Source: Streptomyces hyderabadensis (GTDB lineage: Bacteria; Actinomycetota; Actinomycetes; Streptomycetales; Streptomycetaceae). From it: 58,319 nucleotides of DNA. The notes below the pieces were generated by a model. That model was not told the origin of the DNA. It saw nothing but the letters and a program-made list of their open reading frames with translations, and ran no database searches. A program made the translations under genes and the position numbers. The number at the start of each line of letters is the position of its first letter. Position 1 is the stretch's first letter. Of this stretch, positions 40,145 to 47,797 are shown one piece after another. The stretch covers positions 1 through 58,319 of the forward strand of contig NZ_JAIOJZ010000050.1 of assembly GCF_020404845.1 (NCBI RefSeq), read 5' to 3'.

Positions 40145-41596
40145 TCAGATGATGCCGAACAGGATGCCCGCCCCGAGGACGATCAGGCAGGTCAGGGCGG
40201 CCCACTTCACCACGAACCGCGTGTGGTCGCCGAACTCGACCTTGGCCATGCCGACCAGGACGTACACGGCCGGCACCAGCGGGCTCGACATGTGCAGCGG
40301 CTGGCCGACGATGGAGGCGCGGGCGATCTCCAGCGTGGACACGCCGTGCGCCTGGCCGGCCTCGGCGAGGACGGGCAGCACGCCGAAGTAGAAGCCGTCG
40401 TTGGACATGAAGTAGGTGAGCGGCAGGCTCAGCAGGCCGGTGACCAGGCCCATGTGCGGGCCCATGCCGTCCGGGATGGTGTCCACGAGCCAGTTGGCCA
40501 TGTGGTCGACCATGCCGGTGCCGGTGAGGACGCCGGTGAAGACGGCGGCGGCGAAGACCATCCCGGAGACGTTGAGGACGTTGTCGGCGTGGGCCGCGAT
40601 CCGGGCCTTCTGGTCGGGGATGTGCGGGAAGTTGACGGTGAGCGCGAGCGCGGCGCCGAGCAGGAAGAGCACCGGGATCGGCAGCCACTCCATGATCATG
40701 GCGGTGAGCAGCGTGACCGTGAGCAGCGCGTTGAACCAATACAGCTTGGGCCGCAGGGTGGGCCGGTTCGGGTCCAGGCCCTGGAAGTCGTCGTCGGACT
40801 CGCCGTCCCGGGCGGCGGTGAGGTCACCGGACCCGCCGGTGCCCGCGGCGCCGCCGGACGCCTTGCCCGCACCGGCACCGGAGGCCGGCCCCGTACCCGA
40901 CGCCGAACCGGCACCCGCACCCGCACCGACCAGCACCGTCTCGCTCTCCGGTTCCCGCGCCAGCGCCTCGTCCAGCGTCAGCGTGCCCACCCGCCGGCGC
41001 TCGCGCAGACCGAGCACGTACGCCAGGACGAGGACGGCCAGCAGACCGACGGCCAGCGCGGGGATCATCGGGACGAAGATGTCGGTGGCGTCGACCTTCA
41101 GCGCGGTCGCGGCCCGGGCGGTGGGGCCGCCCCAGGGCAGCGTGTTCATCACGCCGTTGGCCATCGCGGCGACACCGGTCATCACGACCAGGCTCATCTT
41201 CAGGCGCTTGTACAGCGGGTACATCGCCGAGACGGTGATCATGAAGGTGGTGGAGCCGTCGCCGTCCAGCGAGACGATCGCCGCGAGCAGGGCGGTACCG
41301 ACGACGATCCGCATCGGGTCGGCCTTGCAGAACTTCAGGATGGCCCGGACGATCGGGTCGAAGAGCCCGACGTCGATCATCACCCCGAAGTAGACGATCG
41401 CGAACATGAGCATCGCCGCGGTGGGGGCGAGGCTGGACACGCCGTCGATGACGTAGTCGCCGAGGTGGGCGCCCTTGCCGACGAACACGCAGAACAGCGC
41501 GGGGATCAGCACGAGCGCCGCGATCGGCGACATCTTCTTCATCATGATCAGGACCAGGAAGGTCGCGATCATGGCGAAGCCGAGGATGGTCAGCAT
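40145..41596 (-). CDS. CitMHS family citrate-metal:proton symporter
   Basis: This 483-residue membrane protein is a CitMHS transporter, which takes up citrate in complex with Mg2+ or Ca2+ together with protons. It starts MLTILGFAMIATFLVLIMMKKMSPIAALVL and has 11-12 helices. Typical sequences are VSLDGDGSTTFMITVSAMYPLYKRL, TGVAAMANGVMNTLPWGGPTARAATAL, and the C-terminal GPHMGLVTGLLSLPLTYFMSNDGFYFGVLPVLAEAG. A Gly/Ala/Ser-rich hydrophilic loop of about 60 residues (middle of the protein) is unusual. The start at 41596 is chosen because upstream in-frame residues are not hydrophobic. The leader holds repeated ACGTTA motifs that may bind a regulator. It heads an operon with MFS and a small membrane protein. 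Confidence 0.92.
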   Translation of the reverse strand: MLTILGFAMIATFLVLIMMKKMSPIAALVLIPALFCVFVGKGAHLGDYVIDGVSSLAPTAAMLMFAIVYFGVMIDVGLFDPIVRAILKFCKADPMRIVVGTALLAAIVSLDGDGSTTFMITVSAMYPLYKRLKMSLVVMTGVAAMANGVMNTLPWGGPTARAATALKVDATDIFVPMIPALAVGLLAVLVLAYVLGLRERRRVGTLTLDEALAREPESETVLVGAGAGAGSASGTGPASGAGAGKASGGAAGTGGSGDLTAARDGESDDDFQGLDPNRPTLRPKLYWFNALLTVTLLTAMIMEWLPIPVLFLLGAALALTVNFPHIPDQKARIAAHADNVLNVSGMVFAAAVFTGVLTGTGMVDHMANWLVDTIPDGMGPHMGLVTGLLSLPLTYFMSNDGFYFGVLPVLAEAGQAHGVSTLEIARASIVGQPLHMSSPLVPAVYVLVGMAKVEFGDHTRFVVKWAALTCLIVLGAGILFGII

Positions 41597-41604
41597 GAGT
41601 GAGT

Positions 41605-41661
41605 ACCTAACGTTCGCCCTTGAACATCCCACCGGGGCAGGCGGTGCGAGCGACGTTAGGT
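41605..41661. promoter_or_regulatory. Inverted repeats upstream of the CitMHS gene
   Basis: ACCTAACGT (41605-41613) and ACGTTAGGT (41653-41661) are perfect 9-bp inverted copies separated by 39 bases. Related CGTTAAC and CGTTGAC lie at about 41674-41692. Repeated ACGTTA elements suggest a regulator that binds as a looped or tandem dimer. Confidence 0.45.
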
Positions 41662-41719
41662 GGCGCCCAGGAGCGTTAACAAGACGTTGACATGCGAGCA
41701 ATAAGCGCAAAACTCCAGG

Positions 41720-43963
41720 TCACAGCTTTGCGCCGGTCAGCGGTGTGAGCGTTACGGGCACGCCGTTGAGGACCGCGTTGCCCGAGAGCGGGTCGAGCAT
41801 GCTGCCGTCGAGGAGCTGGTTGACGTTGACGCCGGGGTCGGTGGCGGCGTGGGTGAGGCGGGTGCCGGGCCGGTCGTGGCCCCAGCCGTGCGGGAGGCTG
41901 ACCACGCCGGGCCGGACGGTGTCGGTGATCTCGGCGGGGGCGGTGACCTCGCCGCCGGCCCCCTTGACCCGCACGGGCTGCCCGGCGGCCACCCCCAGCC
42001 GTGCGGCGTCCTCGGGGTGCAGGTGGAGGGTGCAGCGGTTGGAGCCGCCGGTCAGGGCGGGGACGTTGTGCATCCAGCTGTTGTTGGAGCGCAGGTGGCG
42101 GCGGCCGACCAGGACGAGCCCGGCGGGCCGTTCGGCGCGGGCCCGCGCGAGGCGCGGCAGGTCGGCGGCGATCGGCCCGGGCAGCAGCTCCACCTTGCCG
42201 CTGCGGGTCTTCAGCGGCTGCGGCAGGCGCGGGCGCAGCGGGCCGAGGTCGATGCCGTGCGGGTGGGCGAGGAGCCGGTCGAGGGTCAGCCCGTCCGGCC
42301 GGGCGCCGAAGCCGTCGCCGTAGGGGCCGAGGCGCAGCATGAGGTCGAGGCGCCGCTCGGGGCCCGTCTCGCCGGTCAGTCGTGCGGCGAGTGCGCCGGG
42401 GTCGCGGCCGTGCACGGGTGAGTGCGGCTCCCGTACGGACTTGGCGAGGGTCTGCTCGATCACCAGCGTGTCGACCGCGGCGGGGTCGGTGCCGTGTCCG
42501 CCGGTGACGGCCAGGGTGAGCCGGGCGACGATCTCCGTCTCGGCCATCCTGCCGGGCTCCAGCGGGACGGCGGGGCGGGTGTAGCGGACCTGGTTGCGCA
42601 CGGCGAGGGTGTTGAAGGCGAAGTCGTGGTGCGGGCTCTGGGCCGGCGGGGGCGGCGGCAGGACGACGTGGGCGTGGCGCGAGGTCTCGTTGAGGTAGGG
42701 GTCGACGCTCACCATGAAGTCCAGGGAGGCCAGCGCCTTGTCGAGCCGGGCGCCGTCGGGCGCGGACAGCACCGGGTTGGCGGCGATGGTGAGCAGGGCG
42801 CGGACCGGCTCGCCCGTGCCGGTCGCGGTGTCGATCTCCTCGGCCAGGGCGGACAGGGGCAGTTCGCCCTTCGCCTCGGGGTGTCCGCTCACCCGGGAGC
42901 GCCAGCGGCCGAGCGCGAACCCGCGGCCGGGTCCGGCGGGGCGCGGGGTCCGGTCGGTGGCGGCCTGCGGGAAGAGCGCGCCGCCGGGCCGGTCGAGGTT
43001 GCCGGTGAGGATGTTGAGGACGTCCACGAGCCAGCTGGCGAGGGTGCCGTGCGGGACGGTGCAGCTGCCGATGCGGCCGTAGACGGCGGCGGTGGGTGCG
43101 GCGGCGAGTTCGCGGGCGAGGGCGCGTGTCACGCCGGGGTCCACGTCGCACGCGGCGGCGACGGACTCGGGGGTGAAGTCGCGTACGGCGTCCCGCACTT
43201 CGTCGACCCCCTGGACGTGCGGGGCGAGTGCGCCGAGGTCGGCCAGGTCCTCCTCGTAGAGCACGTGGGCCATTGCGGCCAGCAGCAGCGCGTCGGTGCC
43301 GGGGCGGATCGCCACGTGCCGGTCGGCGAGCTTCGCGGTGCGGGTGCGGCGCGGGTCGACGACGGTGAGGGTGCCGCCGCGGGCCCTGAGCGCCTTGAGC
43401 CGGCCGGGGAAGTCGGGCGCGGTGCACAGACTGCCGTTGGACTCCAGCGGGTTGGCGCCGATGAGGAGCAGGTGGTCGGTGCGGTCGAGGTCGGGCACCG
43501 GGATGGCGTTCGCGTCGCCGAAGAGCAGCCCGCTGGAGACGTGCTTGGGCATCTGGTCGAGGGTGGATGCGGTGAAGACGCTGCGGCTGCCGAGGGCGCC
43601 GAGCAGGACGTTCGGGTAGAGGGCCCCGGCGACGGTGTGGACGTTGGGGTTGCCGAGGACCACGCCGACGCAGTGCGGTCCGTACCGCTCGACCAGGGGC
43701 CGTACCCCGGCGGCGACCGCGTCGAAGGCCTCCGCCCAGGTGGCCTCGCGCAGGACGCCGTCCCTGCGCACCAGGGGCGTGCGCAGCCGGTCGGGGTCGG
43801 CGTCGACGGCCCCGAAGGAGGCGCCCTTGGGGCAGATGAAGCCGCGGCTGAACACGTCGTCGCGGTCGCCGCGGGCCGCGGTGACCGTGCTGCCGTCGAC
43901 GGTGAGGGCCAGGCCGCAGGTGGCCTCGCACAGGGGGCAGATACGCAGGGCGGTGCGGGACAC
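41720..43963 (-). CDS. Molybdopterin oxidoreductase (nitrate reductase/formate dehydrogenase-like)
   Basis: This 747-residue enzyme is a cytoplasmic bis-MGD molybdenum oxidoreductase of the DMSO reductase superfamily. The N-terminus carries the four-cysteine [4Fe-4S] pattern ICPLCEATCGLALTV...FICPKG (CX2CX3CX27C). Then follow the cofactor-binding segments LLIGANPLESNGSL, YGRIGSCTVPHGTLASWLVDVLNILTGNLDRPGGALFP and the C-terminal molybdopterin domain GRRHLRSNNSWMHNVPALTGGSNRCTLHLHPEDA. No Tat signal is present. No partner subunits (NarH/FdoH-type iron-sulphur proteins, redox membrane proteins) are adjacent, so the electron partner and substrate are unknown. The GTG start at 43963 has GGAGGACCC upstream. 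A TetR gene lies upstream on the same strand. Confidence 0.9.
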   Translation of the reverse strand: MSRTALRICPLCEATCGLALTVDGSTVTAARGDRDDVFSRGFICPKGASFGAVDADPDRLRTPLVRRDGVLREATWAEAFDAVAAGVRPLVERYGPHCVGVVLGNPNVHTVAGALYPNVLLGALGSRSVFTASTLDQMPKHVSSGLLFGDANAIPVPDLDRTDHLLLIGANPLESNGSLCTAPDFPGRLKALRARGGTLTVVDPRRTRTAKLADRHVAIRPGTDALLLAAMAHVLYEEDLADLGALAPHVQGVDEVRDAVRDFTPESVAAACDVDPGVTRALARELAAAPTAAVYGRIGSCTVPHGTLASWLVDVLNILTGNLDRPGGALFPQAATDRTPRPAGPGRGFALGRWRSRVSGHPEAKGELPLSALAEEIDTATGTGEPVRALLTIAANPVLSAPDGARLDKALASLDFMVSVDPYLNETSRHAHVVLPPPPPAQSPHHDFAFNTLAVRNQVRYTRPAVPLEPGRMAETEIVARLTLAVTGGHGTDPAAVDTLVIEQTLAKSVREPHSPVHGRDPGALAARLTGETGPERRLDLMLRLGPYGDGFGARPDGLTLDRLLAHPHGIDLGPLRPRLPQPLKTRSGKVELLPGPIAADLPRLARARAERPAGLVLVGRRHLRSNNSWMHNVPALTGGSNRCTLHLHPEDAARLGVAAGQPVRVKGAGGEVTAPAEITDTVRPGVVSLPHGWGHDRPGTRLTHAATDPGVNVNQLLDGSMLDPLSGNAVLNGVPVTLTPLTGAKL

Positions 43964-44023
43964 GGGTCCTCCCGGAAGGCGGCGGTCCGCTCGGGGCGGC
44001 GGGGCGCTCTCTGCCCGGCGAGC

Positions 44024-44041
44024 ATACCGACCGGTAGGCAT
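44024..44041. promoter_or_regulatory. Candidate TetR operator before the molybdoenzyme gene (site B)
   Basis: ATACCGACC-GGTAGGCAT matches site A at 16455-16472 in 17 of 18 positions and shares ATACCGACYGGT with site C. It lies 61 bases upstream of the molybdoenzyme start and downstream of the TetR gene at 44.1-44.8 kb. Confidence 0.65.
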
Positions 44042-44126
44042 GTTGGGGAGGCCTTGAACCGACCGCCGCGTGAACGGCTGTGGAGCGGTGGACGCCGGTC
44101 CGTCGGTCCAGGGCCCCGCCGGACCG

Positions 44127-44756
44127 TCAGTCCAGCACCCGCCCCAGATACGCCCGCAGCAGCTCCCGGGCCTCCTCGATGATCTTCTCGTCCCCGTCCG
44201 GTGCGACCCGGAAGGCGAGTTGCACGAGGGTGTCGGCGGTCTCCACGGCGACGAGGAAGACGCGGCGCAGGTCGTCGTCGGGGCGGCGGCCCAGATAGCC
44301 GGAGAGCAGTTCGGTGAGCCGCTCGGCGACGCGGTGGTTGGGGACGGCGTGGCGGTCGCCGACCGGGATCTGGTTGCCGAAGTCGATCAGGGAGAAGCCG
44401 GGCGCGGTCCGCTTCATCGCCAGGTACTCGTCGAGCACGGCGTCCAGCGCACCGCGCCAGCCGCCGCCGTCCGGCCCCGAGTCCGTCTCCGTCAGCCGCT
44501 CGGTCACGCGCTCGGCGTAGCGCTCCAGGTTGCGCTGGGCCAGGGCGTCGGCCATCTGCCGCTTGTTGCCGAAGAAGCGGTACACGGACCCGATGGGGAC
44601 GTCCGCGCGCTGCGCCACGGCCCGGGTGCTCAGGGCGTCGTAGCCCACCTCGTCGAGGAGGTCGGCGCAGGCGTCGAGGATCCGGGTCAGCCGTTCGGCG
44701 CTGCGTCGCTGCACGGGGGCGCGGCGGAGCGGGGTCGCGTGGGACACGGTCCTCAT
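44127..44756 (-). CDS. TetR family regulator upstream of the molybdoenzyme gene
   Basis: This 209-residue regulator has the TetR helix-turn-helix LLDEVGYDALSTRAVAQRADVPIGSVYRFFGNKRQM (about residues 34-69) and a C-terminal helical domain ending with RRVFLVAVETADTLVQLAFRVAPDGD, like TetR-C of repressors with hydrophobic ligands. The start MRTVSHATPLRRAP at 44756 is the only sensible one. The gene lies just upstream of the molybdopterin oxidoreductase, in the same direction, and the intergenic site B could be bound by this TetR or by the one at 18.8 kb. Which one is not decided by sequence. Confidence 0.85.
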   Translation of the reverse strand: MRTVSHATPLRRAPVQRRSAERLTRILDACADLLDEVGYDALSTRAVAQRADVPIGSVYRFFGNKRQMADALAQRNLERYAERVTERLTETDSGPDGGGWRGALDAVLDEYLAMKRTAPGFSLIDFGNQIPVGDRHAVPNHRVAERLTELLSGYLGRRPDDDLRRVFLVAVETADTLVQLAFRVAPDGDEKIIEEARELLRAYLGRVLD

Positions 44757-44892
44757 GATGCCCTGCGGGGCCGGCCGGGTGAACCGTGACCTCCGGTACG
44801 GCCGCTCGCCCCGCCAGGACCAGGCCCTCGGCGGCGCCCGGCGGGCCCCGGCCCCGTCCCTCGGCGGCAGCCGGAGAGCACGGCGGCCGCAC

Positions 44893-45462
44893 TCACCGGT
44901 CCGCCGCCGGTGCGGTGGCCGTCCGGTCCTCGATCTCCTCCGGCCGCGTCGCCCCGGTCGGCCCGGTGTCCGACGCCGTGATGTCCGCCGTGCTCTCGAC
45001 GGGCTCGCCGTCGACGGCCCAGACGGTGTCGTCGTCGGCGTACAGGCGGACCGTGACCTGGTGCGTGCCGCGCGGGACCAGGTCGGCGGGGAGGCGGTAG
45101 CGGGGGCCGCGCAGGCGGGTGAGGAGGTCGCCGTCGAGGAAGAGGTGGGCGACACCGCGGCCGGCCACCGCCTTGGCCTGCGTGCCGGCCGGCGAGAACC
45201 GGAAGTCGCGGACGGTCAGGCGGACGTCCCAGCTGTCGTCGGCCTCGGGCTGCACCTCGATCCCGACGTCGGGGGCGTGTTCGGCGTCCACCTCGCGGTA
45301 GCGCCGGCCCTCCTCGTCGGTGGCGTCGAGCAGCTTGCCCACCGGTGTGACCGAATCCCCGGCCTCCGGTTCACCCACGTCATCCGAGCCGCAGCCCGCC
45401 GATCCGGTCAACAGCAGGACACAGACCGCGAGCACGGCGAGCACTCCCCGCGTCCACGACAT
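44893..45462 (-). CDS. Predicted lipoprotein of unknown function
   Basis: This 189-residue protein has a signal sequence (about residues 1-24, MSWTRGVLAVLAVCVLLLTG) ending in the lipobox-like SAGC, so it is probably a lipid-anchored extracellular protein. The mature part is acidic and beta-rich, with VRLTVRDFRFSPAG and GTHQVTVRLYADDDTVWAVDGEPVE resembling an immunoglobulin/FixG-type domain. No known function. The minus strand TAGTCT box, six bases from the ATG, suggests a leaderless transcript. It is divergent from hmgA. Confidence 0.75.
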   Translation of the reverse strand: MSWTRGVLAVLAVCVLLLTGSAGCGSDDVGEPEAGDSVTPVGKLLDATDEEGRRYREVDAEHAPDVGIEVQPEADDSWDVRLTVRDFRFSPAGTQAKAVAGRGVAHLFLDGDLLTRLRGPRYRLPADLVPRGTHQVTVRLYADDDTVWAVDGEPVESTADITASDTGPTGATRPEEIEDRTATAPAADR

Positions 45463-45468
45463 GACGCG

Positions 45469-45474
45469 AGACTA
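45469..45474 (-). promoter_or_regulatory. Candidate -10 box of a leaderless promoter
   Basis: The minus strand reads TAGTCT, six bases before the ATG at 45462 of the lipoprotein gene. Confidence 0.4.
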
Positions 45475-45612
45475 GAACACGGGTCCGACGCTCCGGATCC
45501 CCCGGGGGTCTGGTTCCGGTCATCCTCACGACGGACGACCAGGAAGGGGCGGTGCGGGGAAGTCCTCTTGCGCCACGTCCGATCACGCCCTCTTGCGCAC
45601 GGGAAACCGCAA

Positions 45613-45632
45613 TCCTACGGTGTGCCATAGGA
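45613..45632. promoter_or_regulatory. Inverted repeat in the hmgA promoter region
   Basis: TCCTA (45613-45617) and TAGGA (45628-45632) are inverted copies separated by ten bases, about 40 bases before the hmgA start. It is a possible operator for a regulator of tyrosine/homogentisate breakdown, for example the GntR protein encoded downstream. Confidence 0.35.
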
Positions 45633-45673
45633 ATCGGACCGGAATCAGTCGTCGGGTTGCGAGGGAGCGATCA

Positions 45674-46990
45674 ATGAGCGGGGACGCGCGGAAGACCGCG
45701 GAGGGACTGGCCTATCTGTCCGGTTTCGGGAACGAGCACAGCTCGGAGGCCGTGGCGGGCGCGCTGCCCGAGGGCCGGAACTCTCCGCAGCGGGCACCGC
45801 TGGGCCTGTACGCGGAGCAGCTGAGCGGCACGGCGTTCACCGAGCCGAGGGCGCACAACCGGCGCTCGTGGCTGTACCGGATCCGTCCGTCGGCCGCGCA
45901 CCCGGCGTTCACCCGTTCGGGCAACGGAACGATCCGCACGGCGCCGTTCAACCAGGCCGTGCCGGACCCCAACCGCCTGCGGTGGAACCCGCTGCCGGCG
46001 CCCGGGCCCGCCACGGACTTCGTCGCGAGCCTGTGGACGCTCGGCGGCAACGGCGACGCGACCCAGCGCACCGGCATGGCCGTGCACCTCTACCACGCGA
46101 CGGCGTCCATGGAGCGGGTCTTCAGCGACGCGGACGGGGAGCTGCTGATCGTCCCGGAGCGCGGCGGGCTGCTGCTGCGCACCGAGTTCGGGCTGCTGCA
46201 CGCCGAGCCGGGCCACGTGGCGCTGATCCCGCGCGGGGTCCGCTTCCGCGTGGAGCTGCTGGACGGGGACGCCCGCGGGTACGTAGGCGAGAACTACGGC
46301 ACCCCGTTCCAACTCCCCGACCTCGGCCCGATCGGCGCCAACGGCCTGGCCAACGCCCGGGACTTCCGGGCGCCGGTCGCGGCGTACGAGGAGCACGACG
46401 GCCCGGTGGAGGTGGTCAACAAGTTCTGCGGCAACCTCTGGACCGCCGAGTACGACCACTCCCCGCTCGACGTCGTCGCCTGGCACGGCAACCACGTGCC
46501 GTACGTCTACGACCTGCGCCGTTTCAACGTCATCGGCACCATCTCGTACGACCACCCCGATCCGTCGATCTTCACGGTGCTCACCTCCCCCTCGGACACG
46601 CCGGGTCTGGCGGGCGTGGACTTCGTGGTGTTCGCGCCGCGCTGGCTGGTGGGCGAGGACACCTTCCGGCCGCCCTACTTCCACCGGAACGTGATGAGCG
46701 AGTACATGGGCCTGATCGAGGGCGCCTACGACGCCAAGGCGGAGGGCTTCGTGCCGGGCGGCGGCTCGCTGCACAACATGATGTCGGCGCATGGCCCGGA
46801 CCGGGAGACCTTCGACCGGGCGAGCGCGGCCGAGCTGAAGCCGCAGCGGATCGACGACGGGCTGGCGTTCATGTTCGAGACCCGGTGGCCGGTGACCCTC
46901 ACCCCCCACGCCGCCCGCGCCGAGCACCTGCAGCCCCGCTACGACGACGTCTGGCAGGGCCTGGAGCGGCACTTCCGCCCCTTGCACTGA
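45674..46990 (+). CDS. hmgA: Homogentisate 1,2-dioxygenase
   Basis: This 438-residue iron enzyme opens the ring of homogentisate to maleylacetoacetate in phenylalanine/tyrosine breakdown. The N-terminus YLSGFGNEHSSEAVAGALPEGRNSPQRAPLGLYAEQLSGTAFT is a family signature. Iron ligands are visible as His and Glu in PPYFHRNVMSEYMGLIEG and His in GGSLHNMMSAHGPD. WRPCGVxFR-type features include HVALIPRGVRFRVELL and WLVGEDTFRPPYFH. Length equals the human and Pseudomonas enzymes (about 430-445). The ATG has GAGGGAG upstream. A GntR-UTRA regulator gene follows after 26 bases; the usual fumarylacetoacetase and isomerase genes are not next to it. Confidence 0.97.
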   Translation: MSGDARKTAEGLAYLSGFGNEHSSEAVAGALPEGRNSPQRAPLGLYAEQLSGTAFTEPRAHNRRSWLYRIRPSAAHPAFTRSGNGTIRTAPFNQAVPDPNRLRWNPLPAPGPATDFVASLWTLGGNGDATQRTGMAVHLYHATASMERVFSDADGELLIVPERGGLLLRTEFGLLHAEPGHVALIPRGVRFRVELLDGDARGYVGENYGTPFQLPDLGPIGANGLANARDFRAPVAAYEEHDGPVEVVNKFCGNLWTAEYDHSPLDVVAWHGNHVPYVYDLRRFNVIGTISYDHPDPSIFTVLTSPSDTPGLAGVDFVVFAPRWLVGEDTFRPPYFHRNVMSEYMGLIEGAYDAKAEGFVPGGGSLHNMMSAHGPDRETFDRASAAELKPQRIDDGLAFMFETRWPVTLTPHAARAEHLQPRYDDVWQGLERHFRPLH

Positions 46991-47016
46991 GCATTCCCTA
47001 CCGGTACGGATGGCCC

Positions 47017-47766
47017 GTGACCTCCTTCGCCCCGGACTCCATCGTCCTGAACCGCAAGCTGCCGCTCTGGTACCAGGTGTCGCAGTCGCTGCGCGCCTCG
47101 ATACTCGGCCGCTCGCCGCGGGACCCGCTGCGGCTGCCCACCGAGGAGCAGTTGGCCCTGCACTACGGGGTGAGTGTGCTGACCATGCGGCAGGCGCTGA
47201 AGGAGCTGGAGGACGAGGGCCTGATCACCCGCCACCGCCGGCGGGGCACGTTCATCGAGCCGCACGCCCGGCGGGGCGCCCCGGTGCGGCTGCTCGGCTC
47301 GGTGGACGCGATCGTGGCGCAGCAGTCCGGCATGAAGGCCGAGCTGCTGGGCCACGGCACCGCTCCCGTGCCCTCCGAACTCGCCGAGTTCTTCCCGCGG
47401 CTGCCCGAGGTGGCGACGTACCACCGGCTGCGCTGCGACGAGAAGACGGGTGAGCCGACCAACCACGCCCGCAACTACGTCCGGCCCGAACTGGCCGGGT
47501 GCATCGACCCGGACGACCTCGCCCGCTGGCCGATGACGAAGGTGCTGCGGGACGTGGTGGGCGTGGACATCAGCCGGATCACGGACACCGTCGAGGCCCG
47601 GCTCGCGGACCCGGAGACGGCGCGGCTGCTCGAAGTCCCGCTGCTCAGCCCGATCCTGCACTACACGGGCATCACCTACGACACCGCGGGCCGGGTGCTC
47701 GACGTGGCCGTCATCCACTACCGGGGCGACCGGTTCTCCTTCACGGTCACCCTGGATGCCACGTGA
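47017..47766 (+). CDS. GntR family regulator with UTRA domain
   Basis: This 249-residue protein has a GntR winged helix (about residues 15-80: LRLPTEEQLALHYGVSVLTMRQALKELEDEGLITRHRRRGTFI) and a UTRA (HutC-type) ligand domain, with LRCDEKTGEPTNHARNYVRPELA and ITDTVEARLADPETARLLEVPLLSPILHYTGITYD. UTRA regulators bind small organic effectors such as histidine breakdown products or sugars. It follows hmgA by 26 bases on the same strand and likely regulates the homogentisate gene or a linked route. The GTG start at 47017 is chosen over nearby frames because the protein reads through from there. Confidence 0.9.
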   Translation: MTSFAPDSIVLNRKLPLWYQVSQSLRASILGRSPRDPLRLPTEEQLALHYGVSVLTMRQALKELEDEGLITRHRRRGTFIEPHARRGAPVRLLGSVDAIVAQQSGMKAELLGHGTAPVPSELAEFFPRLPEVATYHRLRCDEKTGEPTNHARNYVRPELAGCIDPDDLARWPMTKVLRDVVGVDISRITDTVEARLADPETARLLEVPLLSPILHYTGITYDTAGRVLDVAVIHYRGDRFSFTVTLDAT

Positions 47767-47784
47767 GGCCGCGGCGCCCCGTCG

Positions 47785-47790
47785 TACGAT
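47785..47790 (+). promoter_or_regulatory. -10 box of a leaderless promoter for the ISP-like gene
   Basis: TACGAT lies seven bases before the GTG at 47798 and supports that start over ATG codons at 47756 and 47789. Confidence 0.5.
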
Positions 47791-47797
47791 GCCCGGC

